A stretch of DNA of 64,000 nt. It comes from Cryptomeria japonica (taxonomy: Eukaryota; Streptophyta; Pinopsida; Cupressales; Cupressaceae). The notes under the pieces were generated by a model, which saw only the letters and a list, made by a program, of their open reading frames with translations, did not search any database and was not told the origin of the DNA. Within the stretch, counting starts at the first letter, position 1, and every line of letters starts with the position of its first letter. The position numbers and the translations under genes were made by a program. The stretch covers positions 604,677,673 through 604,741,672 of the forward strand of contig NC_081408.1 in assembly GCF_030272615.1 (NCBI RefSeq), written 5' to 3'. Below are positions 23,091 through 34,232 of this stretch, one piece after another.

Positions 23091-23931
23091 TCACCAGTTA
23101 GGCGTTCTAGATGCATTTGAATCATTAAGGTCATTGTTAGCTAATTTTGAACTCCAAACCGAGTCCGGGAGGTTCAGGCCCAAAATTGCACATTTTTGAG
23201 CTTCTTGAATTTTGAAACTAGGCATGGGCAAAGAGGAATCAATATTTTCTTCTTGGGAAACAGGGATTTCCCCTTCCTCTAGTTGATAATTTTTCTCTTG
23301 TGGTTCATTTCCTTCACAGGTGTCAGCCACCACTTCAGTTATGTTGATAGGGTGGTTAGTCTGGTCTTTTTGCTCCCCTGATTGAGAAGTAATCAGGAGG
23401 TTGACTTTGGTTGAATCATTTCTCTGGGCTTCCTGAGTAGAAGGACTGGAGAAAGAGGCCCCTTCCATCTTCTCCCCCAAGGGGTTAAAATGTTTAGAGA
23501 TTTGATCTTTTCTATCTAAGTTTTTCACTTTCCAGACCTTTTTATCTGGGGCCCTTTGGATCTCAGAAGAGGGTTTGGGCTGTCTGGATTCTGCCTTGGG
23601 TTTGGTGGGATAGGACTTCGCCCAGTGCCCTACTTTTTTACAATGGAAGCAGGCAAAGGGAATATATTCATATTCAATATGCTGCTTGCATGTTCCCAGC
23701 TTTGAAACTAGATCTATCTGATCCGACATATCTGCATCATGGGCTACCCCTACGCAAAACCTAGCATGAGTAAGTCTCCTTTTAGAGGCTGTTACTGGGT
23801 CTATAGAAAGCAGTTCACCAAAAGAGTTTGCAATTCCAGAGAAGATGCTTTCAGCCCAATATTCTAGAGGCAGACCTGGCAACTTTACCCAGACAGGAAC
23901 TTGACACATATGTTGTGTATGTTGTGTATGT
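23091..23931 (-). pseudogene. LINE ORF1, C-terminal part with damaged zinc knuckle
   Basis: The minus-strand frame reads VPVWVKLPGLPLEYW, then FGELLSID...RARFCV-like sequence, then CFHCKKVGHWAKSY. These are the hallmarks of plant LINE ORF1 (DUF4283-like region followed by zf-CCHC_4). The last knuckle cysteine is Tyr here, so CX2CX4HX4C is lost. The N-terminal part is absent because the element ends at the duplicated target site. ORF1 is an RNA-binding chaperone in LINEs. The open frame continues past 23931 into flanking DNA by chance. Confidence 0.8.
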
Positions 23932-23942
23932 TGAGGTATGTT
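23932..23942. repeat. Target-site duplication of the LINE, right copy
   Basis: TGAGGTATGTT, identical to 16571-16581. Just left of it (about 23909-23931) sits a short TGTTGTGTATGT repeat that resembles the flanking host sequence TGTTGTGTATGA, so there is probably a filler at the LINE 5' junction. Confidence 0.75.
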
Positions 23943-25250
23943 GTGTATGACATTTCTTACAATATTTATTTTAAAAATAGGTAAGGTTCCACTTTGGCTA
24001 TTGCTATATACATGACACATATGCTTGTTATGGAAGATAGAGTGTTTGACTTGTGTGAATTGATAAGGGATTTATTGCTAGAAAATATCAATATGTCAAA
24101 TGAGAAAGGTTACCCCTTTCAGTTTGGATCACTGCTTGTGTGTTTAGCTATGTATTGTTTGGGATCCCTTTCAGCTAAGGAGAATGTGATATGGGAATAT
24201 GGAGTACCGGTTTCTAGGCAAAGCTTTCGATATTTTAATAGATTGGACAAGAGAGAGAATGTATGCAATACCTATTTCAAATCTTTCTTGGATATATGGA
24301 GTATTGGTCCAGTATCCACTGCTACCAGTTCAGCTATAGAAGGTTCTTCCTCCAAAAAGAGAAAAATGAAAGAGTATGTGCCTACCAGTATCCCAAAATC
24401 TACGAAGAAAAAGGAGGATCAAAAGGAGAAAGACATTATTGTGATTGAGAATATAGAATATCTTGTGGTTAAGGGAGAGATAGTTGTTGTAGAGCATAAA
24501 TCAAAAGCATCTGAATTTGATGATGAGTCTAATTTGTTAAAAATAATTGGTAGTACATATGTGATAAGGAAGATTGGAAAGATGTTGCTTACTTTCATTG
24601 AGGCAGATATGATTGAGAGCATCCTGATGGATCATTTTCTCTAGAACAATATCAACATTGAAGATGTTAGTGATATGCTTTCGGAATCCCTATCTAAGAT
24701 TGTTAAAGAGAAATTGATTGTGCAACTTGTTAATGTAAAAGATTCGAAAGAAAATGATGATGATATGTAGACTATGCTAGAGAAGTGCAATGACGCACAA
24801 AGAGCTCTATCCATATGCATAGATGAAATGAGAGATTGCATCATTAGTACTAGCAAAGTTTATAGGTATTGCCTTTCATGGTCAGCTATTGAAGTGAAGC
24901 ATAAAGCTAAGATTGATGCTATTGAAGAAGAGATGTGTTCCTTTGGTAAGTCATTTGACTTTTTGAGCAACACGGATGGAGAGAAGAGGAAAAAGGTAAA
25001 TTCTCTTTAGGCTAAATTGTTAATGTTTCAAAGGAAAAGAGAAGATTATGTGAGTGTTTTCTAGAAGGTGAAGGAGATTGTTGAAGCAAAATTGGAACAT
25101 TTCTTAGCATTTCTTAGTATCGTGGTTGAGTATTTGCAGAATCCATTTGCTCTAGACAGTTTTTTCCATGGTGTTGATTTGTTGGTGGAATGCATAAGTT
25201 TATCAAATAGTACTAAAGTCATTCTTGGGAGATTCTTCTTTTGGAACTGA
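23943..25250 (+). pseudogene. Unrecognised gag-like ORF, copy B, 3' part
   Basis: Continuation of the frame interrupted at 16581. Readable blocks at 23994-24644, 24774-25010 and 25068-25250 are separated by TAG stops and one frame change. The first block has an aromatic helical region (FGSLLVCLAMYCLGSL, IWEYGVPVSRQSF) followed by a basic tract (SSKKRKMKEYVP). The later blocks are Lys/Glu-rich and likely coiled coil (MLEKCNDAQRALSICIDEM). There is no RT, protease or integrase. A copia-type polypurine tract and LTR follow at 25474, so the ORF sits at the 3' end of a copia-type non-autonomous element. Confidence 0.55.
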
Positions 25251-25357
25251 AGGAAAAATACAAGCAAATATTTTAGAAGAAGAGCAGTTAAGGAATCTCT
25301 TTTCTTGCTTACATTTTTGACCTTTTTCTTTTTTGTTGGCACCCTTTGTCATTGTTG

Positions 25358-25473
25358 CCAAAGGGGGAGAGGAATAGTGATAAGAGATATCAGTCATATG
25401 AGTAAGGGGGAGTTTCAATTTTCATGCATTATTCATTTTTAGATGTTTTTCCATCAATGACAAATGGGGAGAT
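25358..25473 (+). other. Polypurine tracts before a copia-type 3' LTR
   Basis: Three A/G tracts (AAAGGGGGAGAGG near 25361, AAGGGGGAG near 25404 and AAATGGGGAGATTG ending at the LTR) precede TGTTAG. A GGGGAGATTGTT junction is typical of plant copia elements, where the PPT primes plus-strand DNA. Confidence 0.65.
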
Positions 25474-26349
25474 TGTTAGACATGTGAATATTGTCATTGT
25501 TGTCATGATGTCGAACCCAGTTATCCGGCTAGGACCGAATGGTGTATGCTATTGAAGCATTTTTGGTATTACTGGTAGAGCATCAATGAAAGAAAGGTAG
25601 GAGATATGAAGCAGTAAGGCATAGTTGATCTACTAGAGTTATTTCAGGAAGACCCTCATCTTTGAAATCCTGAGTAGTGCTTATTTGGTTTGTATCATGT
25701 TTTGGTATTAGCTATGTGAGGTTAGGTATCGGTGGCATCAGTCATATCGGCCATGTATCTGTTGTATCTATCATGATCTTTGTTCTAGCATTTGTGGTAT
25801 CTGTATTTTGGAGTTAGAAGCTGCTGTGCTTGGAGTTTTGTGCTTATGGGTCAGTATCTATGGGTTTGGTAGACCCCTATTCTATTCTGGTAATTAAGGT
25901 GTATGCATTGACAAATGAAATGAGTTAAGGAAGCATGTAGGAGATCACGTGGAGGCTAACTTTGTTATCATGTTTTCAATTAAGGCTTTATTGGATAACG
26001 TGTTGATCAGAGCAACATATTATTGTATAATAAATTTATGTTTCGCTGATATATTATCTCAGTGTATGAGCTTACTGGTATATATATAGATAGATAAAAA
26101 GTCTATAAAAAAATTAATAGATAAGAGTGTGTGAAGAGTATGATATAGAAAGCAAAGTGTGTATAACAGAGTAATAAGTGTGTAGATGACAAAGTTGTGG
26201 ACAATGAAGCAATTGTAGTAAGAAAAGCAGTTGTATGAGCGGAGGAGTATATAAGAGTCAAAATGCAGACAGTGTTGCAGTAATCCCTTACTCAATGTGC
26301 TGCAAGTGATTGGTTCATTAGAGTAGTGCAGTAATCCCTTATCGGATAT
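25474..26349 (+). mobile_element. Copia-type 3' LTR, interrupted at its right end
   Basis: It begins TGTTAGACATGTG directly after a polypurine tract and runs about 876 bp to where a second, oppositely oriented copia LTR starts. A GCAGTAATCCCTTA phrase occurs twice near the right end (26274 and 26329). No CAACA terminus is found, so the end was probably displaced by the insertion at 26350. Confidence 0.6.
26248..26255 (+). promoter_or_regulatory. Candidate TATA box of the copia LTR
   Basis: TATATAAG in a G/A-rich setting (GGAGGAG before, AGTC after) at about position 775 of the LTR, a plausible U3/R boundary. No transcript evidence is available. Confidence 0.4.
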
Positions 26350-26873
26350 TGTTAGAAATTAGGATCTTAGGCTACTAATCATTATAAACAAGATCATAAA
26401 ATAAATGAAATGAGAATCATGTACATGCATAAATGTACACATTACACATGATATACATGGGGAAAACCCTTTCGGGTAAAAAATCCCATAAAGCATCATT
26501 TTATTAAAACACTTACAAATATAGTCTATCATAAAATAGACTCAAACTTGGGGACACTCCTCAAATACTTCCACATGGCCAATAATACCTCATATGCATA
26601 GTGATAAAACTCACCATATAGCTCCAAATTCTCACCATTCCCAAATGAGAGAGAACCTCCTTAAATATAGGAGGAAGGGTGGCTTCCTTAGTCACACCTT
26701 TTCAATAGCCCCCACTCATAAATAATTAATAATCTAATAGTTATTAGATTATAATTATTTCAAATGGGATATGCTTATAAAGCATATAATATATAAGATT
26801 TTATAACCTTATATTAGAACATTATATATAAATATTATAAGGATGTGCTCCCTAATAACATTATGTTCTAACA
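26350..26873 (-). mobile_element. Copia-type LTR, minus-strand element
   Basis: 524 bp with perfect 8-bp inverted ends TGTTAGAA...TTCTAACA. On the plus strand it is followed at once by CTCCCCCTTAATATTAA, the reverse complement of a polypurine tract, so this is the 3' LTR of an element read on the minus strand. It contains GGGGAAAACCCTTTCGGG, a phrase common in plant copia LTRs. A minus-strand TATA-like CTATATTTAAGG lies near 26657-26668. Confidence 0.75.
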
Positions 26874-29800
26874 CTCCCCCTTAATATTAATAGGGGATCA
26901 CATGTCAATTTATATAAAAGAAAAAATGAAGTACCCAAGTAATGTACGTCTTCTTTGACAATGATAAATAGGGACACAAATATATGCCAACATGAAGATC
27001 ATGCATTCCAGACTACATGAAAGTCATCTTGTCATAATTTATAATCCCATTGTTTTAAAAATGATGCTATGAGGTCTTAAAAAAATATATTGGAGCCACG
27101 GTATCCTCAAATTAGCCTCTCCCTAGCTTCATTACATAGTGCTCGTAGGGCTTAATACAACGCTTTCACAAGTGGAAGATTTACAAGGAGAAGAATTTAC
27201 ATTATGCCCGTAGGACTTAAGCACAAATGTGCTTATAGGACTTACTAATACCTACCTGTAGTATTTAAAATAAAAAGGACTTACATATGCCTATCTGCAG
27301 GCTTAAAGGACTTACTAATCCCTATATAGGTCTTATTTCATACCTATTAGGACATATGCCTACTCATAGGATTTAAAACTAGGATTTAGCCACTACGTGG
27401 TGTCATTGACATGCACACTCCCCCTCAATGGCATCACCTAAGGCCAAGCATTATTTGAATTTGGAGCATATAATTCCTAAAGGTCTTATGCCTATTAGGT
27501 CTTACATCTAGGATTTAGCCACTAGGTGGTGTCATGTACACTCCCCCTTAATGGCATCACCTAAAGCCAATCACTGCATAGAGGATTTCAAAGTGATGGC
27601 TAAAATTTCAATATATAGAATTTGCCCATGATATTCAAAGTTTATTTATTATAGAATGATTTCACTTGAGGGAGGTGCCCATGATCTTCAAGGTGCCTTT
27701 ATTATAGAATGCTTTGACTTGAGTGAGGTGCCCATAATCTTCAATGTTCATTTTGATCTTTAAAAATGATATTCTCTAGAAAGAGTAAAGTAACTTCAAG
27801 TAATATGGTACTTTCATATGTATCCAAATGGAACTCTTCCATAAATCTTCAAGGCCATATTGATTCTTCAAGAGCTACAACCATATTTTGCCCATTTGAT
27901 TCAAAGACACATAGAAGATAGTCTTCTTATTAAAGTATCACACCATCCATGTAATACCACTTGCACCATATGTTTTGAAGGCATAACCTCGCCATAGAAG
28001 AAACAACATAGTTAGTAACATAGTAATCAATTTCATTTTTGGTGCAAAGAAAGAACATAATATTATTTTTTTGTCATTTGCCAAAGATCATATAATATTC
28101 CTCATAAATGTAAAATATAGTCCAATAATTCATAGCAAGGAGATCAACATATATTTTCATGAGAATAAGCATGAATAATTAGTTATCTTGTTTAAAAAAT
28201 AGATATACTACTACATATAGTAATGATCCATAAAAAAATAATTAGGCAACGGGTGAGGTATCCTTTCCAAGTTTGCTCCCAAGGCAGTTTATAAGGGCGA
28301 CAACCACCCATTATAATAAGGTCCATTAAACTCAAGAAGTATTAGAGGGTTTTTTCAATACATGATATTATAAAAAAAATGTGAAATATAGGTAAATATT
28401 TTACCCCTTATCATATTTAATCTTATAGTCAATTAACAATTAATGAGATATCATGTTATCTTTTTATTTAACGTGGTTACAAATTTTGAGAAACTTTCAC
28501 ACTCCAATAGTAAAATGGGGGCAAGCTTAATTCTTAACTTTTTCCTTTTGAATAATATTTCATGGATTTTTAAGTTGTAAGATTAAGAGAATTTCTCATG
28601 CAATTGGGCCTCTTCTTATTTCCCATATATTGACCATAAGCCTTGCCTTATTAGGTATGTGATTCATGGGGAAAAATCAATGTGATTAAAGTGCCTTTTT
28701 ACCCACATATTGCAAGAATTTCATATTTACTATATAGAAATAGATGCCTCTTAAGGCTTGCACACACAAGAATACTAGTTCCTTGAAAATAATTTACAAT
28801 TATTTTTTAATAGCATGAAGTTGGAAGTTAAGTTTATTATCAACTATGTTTATATAATCCATATTGTAAACATTCTCTTGTAGGTGCTATCTAAGATCAT
28901 GCTCCAATTTAAATTACCAAGTAACCTCACATGTTCATATATCATGATTAGGAGTGTAAACCAATATTTTATTGAACATGAAGTTAAAAACTATAAAAAA
29001 ATTTATAAAATTTTGAAATGAAAAATATTGTCACTTCTCATTAAAGAGGTACATGACTAGCTATCAAAGATGAGAAATTATTTTGACATGGTGAGAGTGC
29101 AAGAATGATCTCAATATATTACCCATCCATTGTATCCATTGCCACATGGCCACTATGGTCATTATTGTCACCCTTGTCCTCGTGCTTCTCCAAAAAACTG
29201 TTATAGAAAAATGATCCCTTGCTAGCCAAAGGTCTAATACACATTTTAAACTAGATACTACTCAACCAATACATTGATCTTATCTAATATTTTAGGAAGG
29301 TAATGATCAAAATTTTTGTTGTTTATTGATGGGTTGGTTGTCTTTATCTCCCTAGTCGTAGGAATCATTTCTATTGCTTCAACAATGGTGATGTATTCAA
29401 AATATTAAAATAGCAATATGATCACGTTAGAGAGGCATACGATTGGGGAAGGATTCAAAATGAGACATACCCTGCTATCTTGACTCGAATTATTCTTGAT
29501 TACGACATGGTCGAGGCATAAATCATTGAATGATTTTGACTTTGTTTGTAATTCCATAGGCAACAATTTTTCCATAACTCTGATTTTTTTTTTATATAGA
29601 TAGTGTTACCATCTGATCTAAAAGGAATGTGTTTGTCTTGAAACAAGATGAACAAAGGCTTAAAAAAGGTTATTAGCACCCAAAATGTAGAACTTTTTTA
29701 TATTAGTTAATGGTGGCTCGATAAGATTCTTGAGCGACAGAGCGTGGATGAGCACAAAATTTGAAATAAGTGTGCATGGATAAGAATATCTATGCAATAA

Positions 29801-29950
29801 ATTTTTTTAACACTACAAATTGTACTATCAAGAAAGTGCAAATCCATGCTCATACAGATTGACAAATAAATGAAGTTTTCTACCTAGTATATGTGTGCAT
29901 TACTTGGTGCTTCTAGGATTATCATAAAACTGTAAAAGATAATCATTCAC
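26874..29950 (-). mobile_element. Degenerate internal region of the minus-strand copia element
   Basis: It follows the reversed polypurine tract. Reading frames are short and no RT, integrase or Gag motif is legible, so the assignment rests on position. From 27120 to 27600 it holds degenerate repeats: two copies of GGATTTAGCCACTA-GTGGTGTCA...CTCCCCCTTAATGGCATCACC (27372-27450 and 27495-27570) and several TAGGACTTA phrases. At 27640-27750 there are three GAGGTGCCCATGATCTTCAA-like phrases. No opposite LTR was found, and the right boundary is uncertain. Confidence 0.4.
27369..27575. repeat. Duplicated segment containing a polypurine-like tract
   Basis: Two copies, about 120 bp apart, of AGGATTTAGCCACTA followed by GTGGTGTCAT, CACTCCCCCT(C/T)AATGG and CATCACCTAA(A/G)GCCAA. 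The reverse complement contains AAGGGGGAGTGT, like the genuine polypurine tract next to the LTR at 26873. Confidence 0.65.
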
Positions 29951-30243
29951 CATAAACAATAATAGCCTTCAGGAAAATGGTAGCGTGAAGGAGGACAAAG
30001 AGAGCATGGTCGGGGTGTTTCTCAGACTGAAGACTTCAACAGAGGCAAGCATTAATTAGTGGAAGTTGGCTGATATAAATGGAGGTTTGAATTTGCAGGG
30101 CAATTGAAGTGTTTGACATAATTCTTCAATGAGATCTATTTGCATGGTTTGAACAAAATATATTTATGGAAATGCTTCATTAGTGCAAATGTTAAATCCA
30201 CATTTTTCAATGTCATGCAGAAGGTAAGCGAACTGTTTGAAAG
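29951..30243. other. Unassigned sequence left of the solo LTR
   Basis: Mixed sequence with a purine-rich patch near 29987. No gene or repeat is recognised. It ends with GAAAG, the left half of the proposed target-site duplication of the next LTR. Confidence 0.4.
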
Positions 30244-33200
30244 TGTAGTAACCCTCCTCGATCAAACTTGTTGGACTCATGTTTTACTGTTGTTTACTTT
30301 TAGTGGATACATTACCACTATGTGTTATTCAGACTTATTTGACATTATTTCATGCTTTAACTGGATATGGGATGCATGCTTTATTTACAGTATTTCAGTA
30401 CTTGTGATTAGTATTATTTTATGGATTATTGTTATGGACTGACATTTTTACTTTACATATGCGATGTGTATTTATATGTTGCGTGTTTGCAAGTGTATTG
30501 GATGTGAGGAGATGATTTTCCTTCACTCACTCTAGTGAGACAGGGAACGTCACGATTCTCCTTCATCGGTGTGCATGCTGTGTATTCTGCATTTATATAT
30601 ATGCATGTGTGGTTCAATGATGCATGACATTGCAGGTACAAGTACCGGGTAGGTACGGGGTATCGTCTCCACCTGGCTTCATAGGTCTGAGTGTGCCTTA
30701 TTTGTCCGATGGAAGTGGAGGAGATAGTGGTTGACCCTAATTTTACCCTCAGTTACACTCTTGTGAGTGTCATCAGTTGGTCGTCTTTTCTAGTTGTTCG
30801 GCCTTCGAGTTTGGGTTGTTTGACTTTTTTCAGAGTCTTCGTTTGGGTCTTCTCGGTTTGTGTGCCCTAGTGGATTAGGTTAATTATTTGAGTTTATGGC
30901 GTCATTTCATAGTTAGTATATTTAATTTATGTATTATTATGCGTTTGTGATTATGGATTTAATTAATTAAATGAAGTAATTAAATTTAGTTTGCAAATTG
31001 CATTGTATTAGAAAAATAATTTTATTTAAATTTAGTGAAAAATAAATAAAATTAATTGCATTTATTGTTCTCTAGATTTTAAAAATAAAATAAAGAAATA
31101 AAATAGAGTTAAATTACTTTCCTTAATTAGTTTTTTTTAGAAAGTTAATTAAATGGGCATGAGAAAAGAAAAATAAGGAAAGTAATGATTTTTGCAAATT
31201 ACATTCCATTTACCTTTTTGTGGAAATTAGAAAAAAATAAAATAAAATCCTTTTTATTATTAAATTAAATATTATATTTTGGGGGGAAAAATATTTTCAA
31301 CCTAAAAGTTGAGGTTAAATATACTTTTCTTCATTATTCGTGGGGGTTCACGGGAAGGAGGCGACAAACTTTTGGAAGAATTTTTTTTTATTTTCTTGGA
31401 TGCATGTTGGGGAAGTAAGAATCAGAGGTTGGCTGGAAGGAGGGATTGGCTTGAGAGGTTGGTTGCAGGGCTAAGCTCTTCCACAAGATCTTCCAGGAAA
31501 GCTTCATAGGTTGGATAGCCTCTGCTTGGTTTTTTAAAAAATAAAATAAAAAATATAAGATCAATTATTTCTTCCTCCCTCTGCATTTTCTTTTGTGTTT
31601 TCAAAAAAAAAAAGAAAGGAAATATGATTTGTCTGTATTCTTCAATCTCTGTCTGGGTTTTGTTTAAATGGTTGAGTTCTTTTTTTAGGTGAAAAGGAAT
31701 AGTTTTCAAATTTAAATCACAGGGGTTATGCTAGCAAAATTTTGCCAAAATTACCCTCCTGTGCTTACAACTTATGTTTCTTCCTGGTAGTTTCATTTTG
31801 GAAGAATGAGGAATAGAGTTAAATTCTTCGCTTTCTCCATTCTTTTGTTGCCAAAATTTATTTGGGAGTTTCAGCCAATTTGGCTCTATGGATTTTTATT
31901 TATTTTTTATAAAAAATTTACTGGTATTTTGCCCTCTGTTTTGTCATAGAGTTTTGGGTTATTTTAAATTCCTTTTTACCAATATTTAATTAGTTATTAG
32001 ATTACAATTGTATTATTTTTCTTCTGAAATAAAATATATGTGTATTTTATTAAAGTTAATAATGTTATTGTGTTTTAGATTTGTATTTTATTATTCTTAT
32101 AAAAAAAATATAATAATGTTTTATGGGGTTGCGTGGCGGGGAGCTGGGCTCAACCCAGCCACGCCCCCCCAGAGCAGCTTGTTGCTCCCCATATGTGGGT
32201 TAGCAGCAGCGCTACTACCCCATGTATGAGGATAGCAGTAGCGCTGCTACCTCATACATGGGGTAGCAGGTGCTGCTACCGCGTATATGGGGTAGCAGTA
32301 GAGCTTCTACCACATATGCGCAGTAGCATGCTACTGCTGCAACGGTGGGCTGTGGGCCCCACCGCTAGGTTAATTTTTGTTTTATTATTAAATTAATTAA
32401 ATTAATTTTTTTTAAAGTTTTTTTTTATTATTATTATTTTTTTATATAAAAAAATAAATAATAAAATAATAATAATTAGATTATTAAGTACTTAGCTATT
32501 TCAGATTATTTGAGTATTAAAATATTTTGTTGGGAAATTAAATTTTTATTTTAATATATGTATTTTTAATGTGATATATTTATATGGTATATATTTGATG
32601 AATATATACTCATGTACTTATATTATATTATTATATATATATTTAATTTGGAATTTAATTTATTTTATTGAAATCATATATTTGGGTTCTTTTATTAATT
32701 AACCATGAATATGTGTTAGGGGTAATTTTATGTGGTTAAATGTAGCCTTACTAGACAAACGACAACTCTGAGTTTCCTTTATTAACATAGTTGTATTTTC
32801 TGTTTTGCTAGAATATCTATAATTGCAAATGTTTAATGCTTTTTACTGTATCAAAAAGATTGCCTGAAATAGGATCTTTAGAGTAAATGATAGTTTTTGA
32901 TACAAGTTTATTTACGTTGCAATTCATGTTTTAAGTTGTTGTCATGTCGTAATGGTTGCTATACCCTTAGTCAGGTGTTGTTGTGTAACCCCGTTGTTGT
33001 GAACCATTAAGTGTTTTGTTTCAAATGGTCAACCCTAGGTTATTGATTGTGTATCCTTCACCTGTAGTTTTGTCAGGATTAGATATGGCTGTCAGTTTTG
33101 CCATAGAGTTCTCATAGAGAGACCATTTTTGTTAGTGTCCTATGAGAGAGTGGCTTTTGAGCGAGGGCCGCACCCAAAGTGGATGGCAGGATAACCCCTC

Positions 33201-34232
33201 AAAAGTAAGTTAAGAAGTGATAACCTAATAATTGATTAGGGGGTGGGTAGCTGAAATATTAAATTAAGATAATGTGCCTCGCACATGGTTGAGTGCTTGT
33301 ATAGGCTCAGGATGTTGTGAGAAGGCCTGGAATGACAAACCTACCACCTTGTCTTCACAAAGGGACTGGTAGGGTCCGCATGATGCTTAGATGGAGCCGG
33401 GGGCTCGGGAGAGGTTACCAGGATAACCCATGATAGGGGCCAGGACCTATGGAGGCCTACCTAGGGTAACCACCTTAAGCCATGCGATGACACTCTCTCC
33501 TTAGGGTCACTAGTGTTTGTGAGTTGAGTCACATGGGTTTTGCGGATTCATGTTGTACTGTTGTACTAGTCTTGTTTGCTTGCTTGAGGGTCTGCTGCTA
33601 TCTCCTAGCACAGTGGGGTGTTTCCATATTGGGATCACATGGTCGGGTGGTAGTGCCACTTCTCATCGGATATCCTTGATTGTACCTTCAGGCGAGGAAA
33701 GGCTTCACTGGTGTATCTGGGTTCGTGATTCATGTACCAACTCATGTTCGCGATTATTGTACATTTGAGACCATGTGGTCATTGTTTAGAAATCTATGTA
33801 ACCTTGGCATTAACTTATGTATTCAGTTGTACTATTGGAAGCCATGTAATTATTGATTATTGTAATATTAATTCATTTGAATGTATGTTAATTCAGTATC
33901 TTTATTCTTATGTGTAAATGAACCATGGAAAGTAAATGTATCAGAACACTTTAAATCTTTCATTGTGGGATTTAGTTTTATGTTTATGTTTTAATTAAAA
34001 GCAATTAAGTTCCTAACTAGATGGATAATTGGATTAACCTTGATGTTATTATTGTTATTGTGAATTAATCTTCGTTGGTAACCCTTAAGAAATCATGTGT
34101 TAGACTTCCGCTGTGTTAATAAACGTGCAATGTGATAATTAATGCACTTAATCTTTAAAAAAAATAAAATATTTCACCCTTTAGTTGCCTAGTTGTGTTG
34201 TTTTCCTTTAGGGTTCCTGCCGGGGCATTACA
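30244..34232 (+). mobile_element. Solo LTR of a long-LTR Ty3/gypsy family (3,989 bp)
   Basis: It begins TGTAGTAACCCTCC and ends GCCGGGGCATTACA. The flanks are GAAAG and TAAAG, a 4-of-5 match as an aged 5-bp target-site duplication. No PBS follows on the right and no pol precedes on the left, so it is best read as a solo LTR left by LTR-LTR recombination. Its start resembles that of the chromovirus LTR at 41802 (TGTCACAACCCTCC). Inside: a GGGGTATCGTCTCCACCTGG landmark at 30656, AT-rich DNA, a GC-rich hairpin island at 32131-32365, AT-rich DNA, then a more complex segment from 33100 to the end. All open frames inside are judged spurious. Confidence 0.7.
32131..32365. repeat. GC-rich hairpin island in the solo LTR
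   Basis: A series of consecutive inverted repeats in otherwise AT-rich sequence. GCGTG...GCTGGG-CTCAA-CCCAGC-CACGC lies at 32131-32164. A long hairpin at 32215-32266 has 17 paired bases, a one-base bulge and 6 more pairs (TAGCAG/CTGCTA) around the loop TAGCG. GGTAGCAG-GTG-CTGCTACC lies at 32262-32280. An imperfect hairpin at 32281-32321 has GCGTATATG facing CATATGCGC. The 18-bp perfect palindrome GCAGTAGCATGCTACTGC lies at 32320-32337. The core GTAGCAG/CTGCTAC recurs. Frames across it (for example 32133-32396) are by-products. Confidence 0.85.

Larger units (their letters stand above)
16582..23931 (-). mobile_element. Non-LTR retrotransposon (plant L1-type LINE), minus strand, 5'-truncated
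   Basis: Reading the minus strand from 23931 down: C-terminal ORF1 with a zinc-knuckle relic, APE-type endonuclease, reverse transcriptase with FVDD, a zf-RVT-like Cys/His segment, RNase H, then a separate gag-like ORF and a 3' tail ending TTTTTTAATTAATCAAAAC. An 11-bp direct repeat flanks the whole block, so the extra ORF is inside the inserted unit. Every domain carries frameshifts or stops. ORF1 lacks its N-terminus, consistent with the 5' truncation usual for target-primed reverse transcription. There is no long poly(A) tail, only A/T-rich sequence. Confidence 0.75.

Noticed and set aside
30140-30442. 100-codon hydrophobic ORF
   Set aside because: It straddles the solo LTR boundary; the hydrophobicity follows from T-rich sequence.
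32133-32396. 87-codon frame across the GC-rich island
   Set aside because: Generated by the inverted repeats; no homology, and it overlaps structured DNA.
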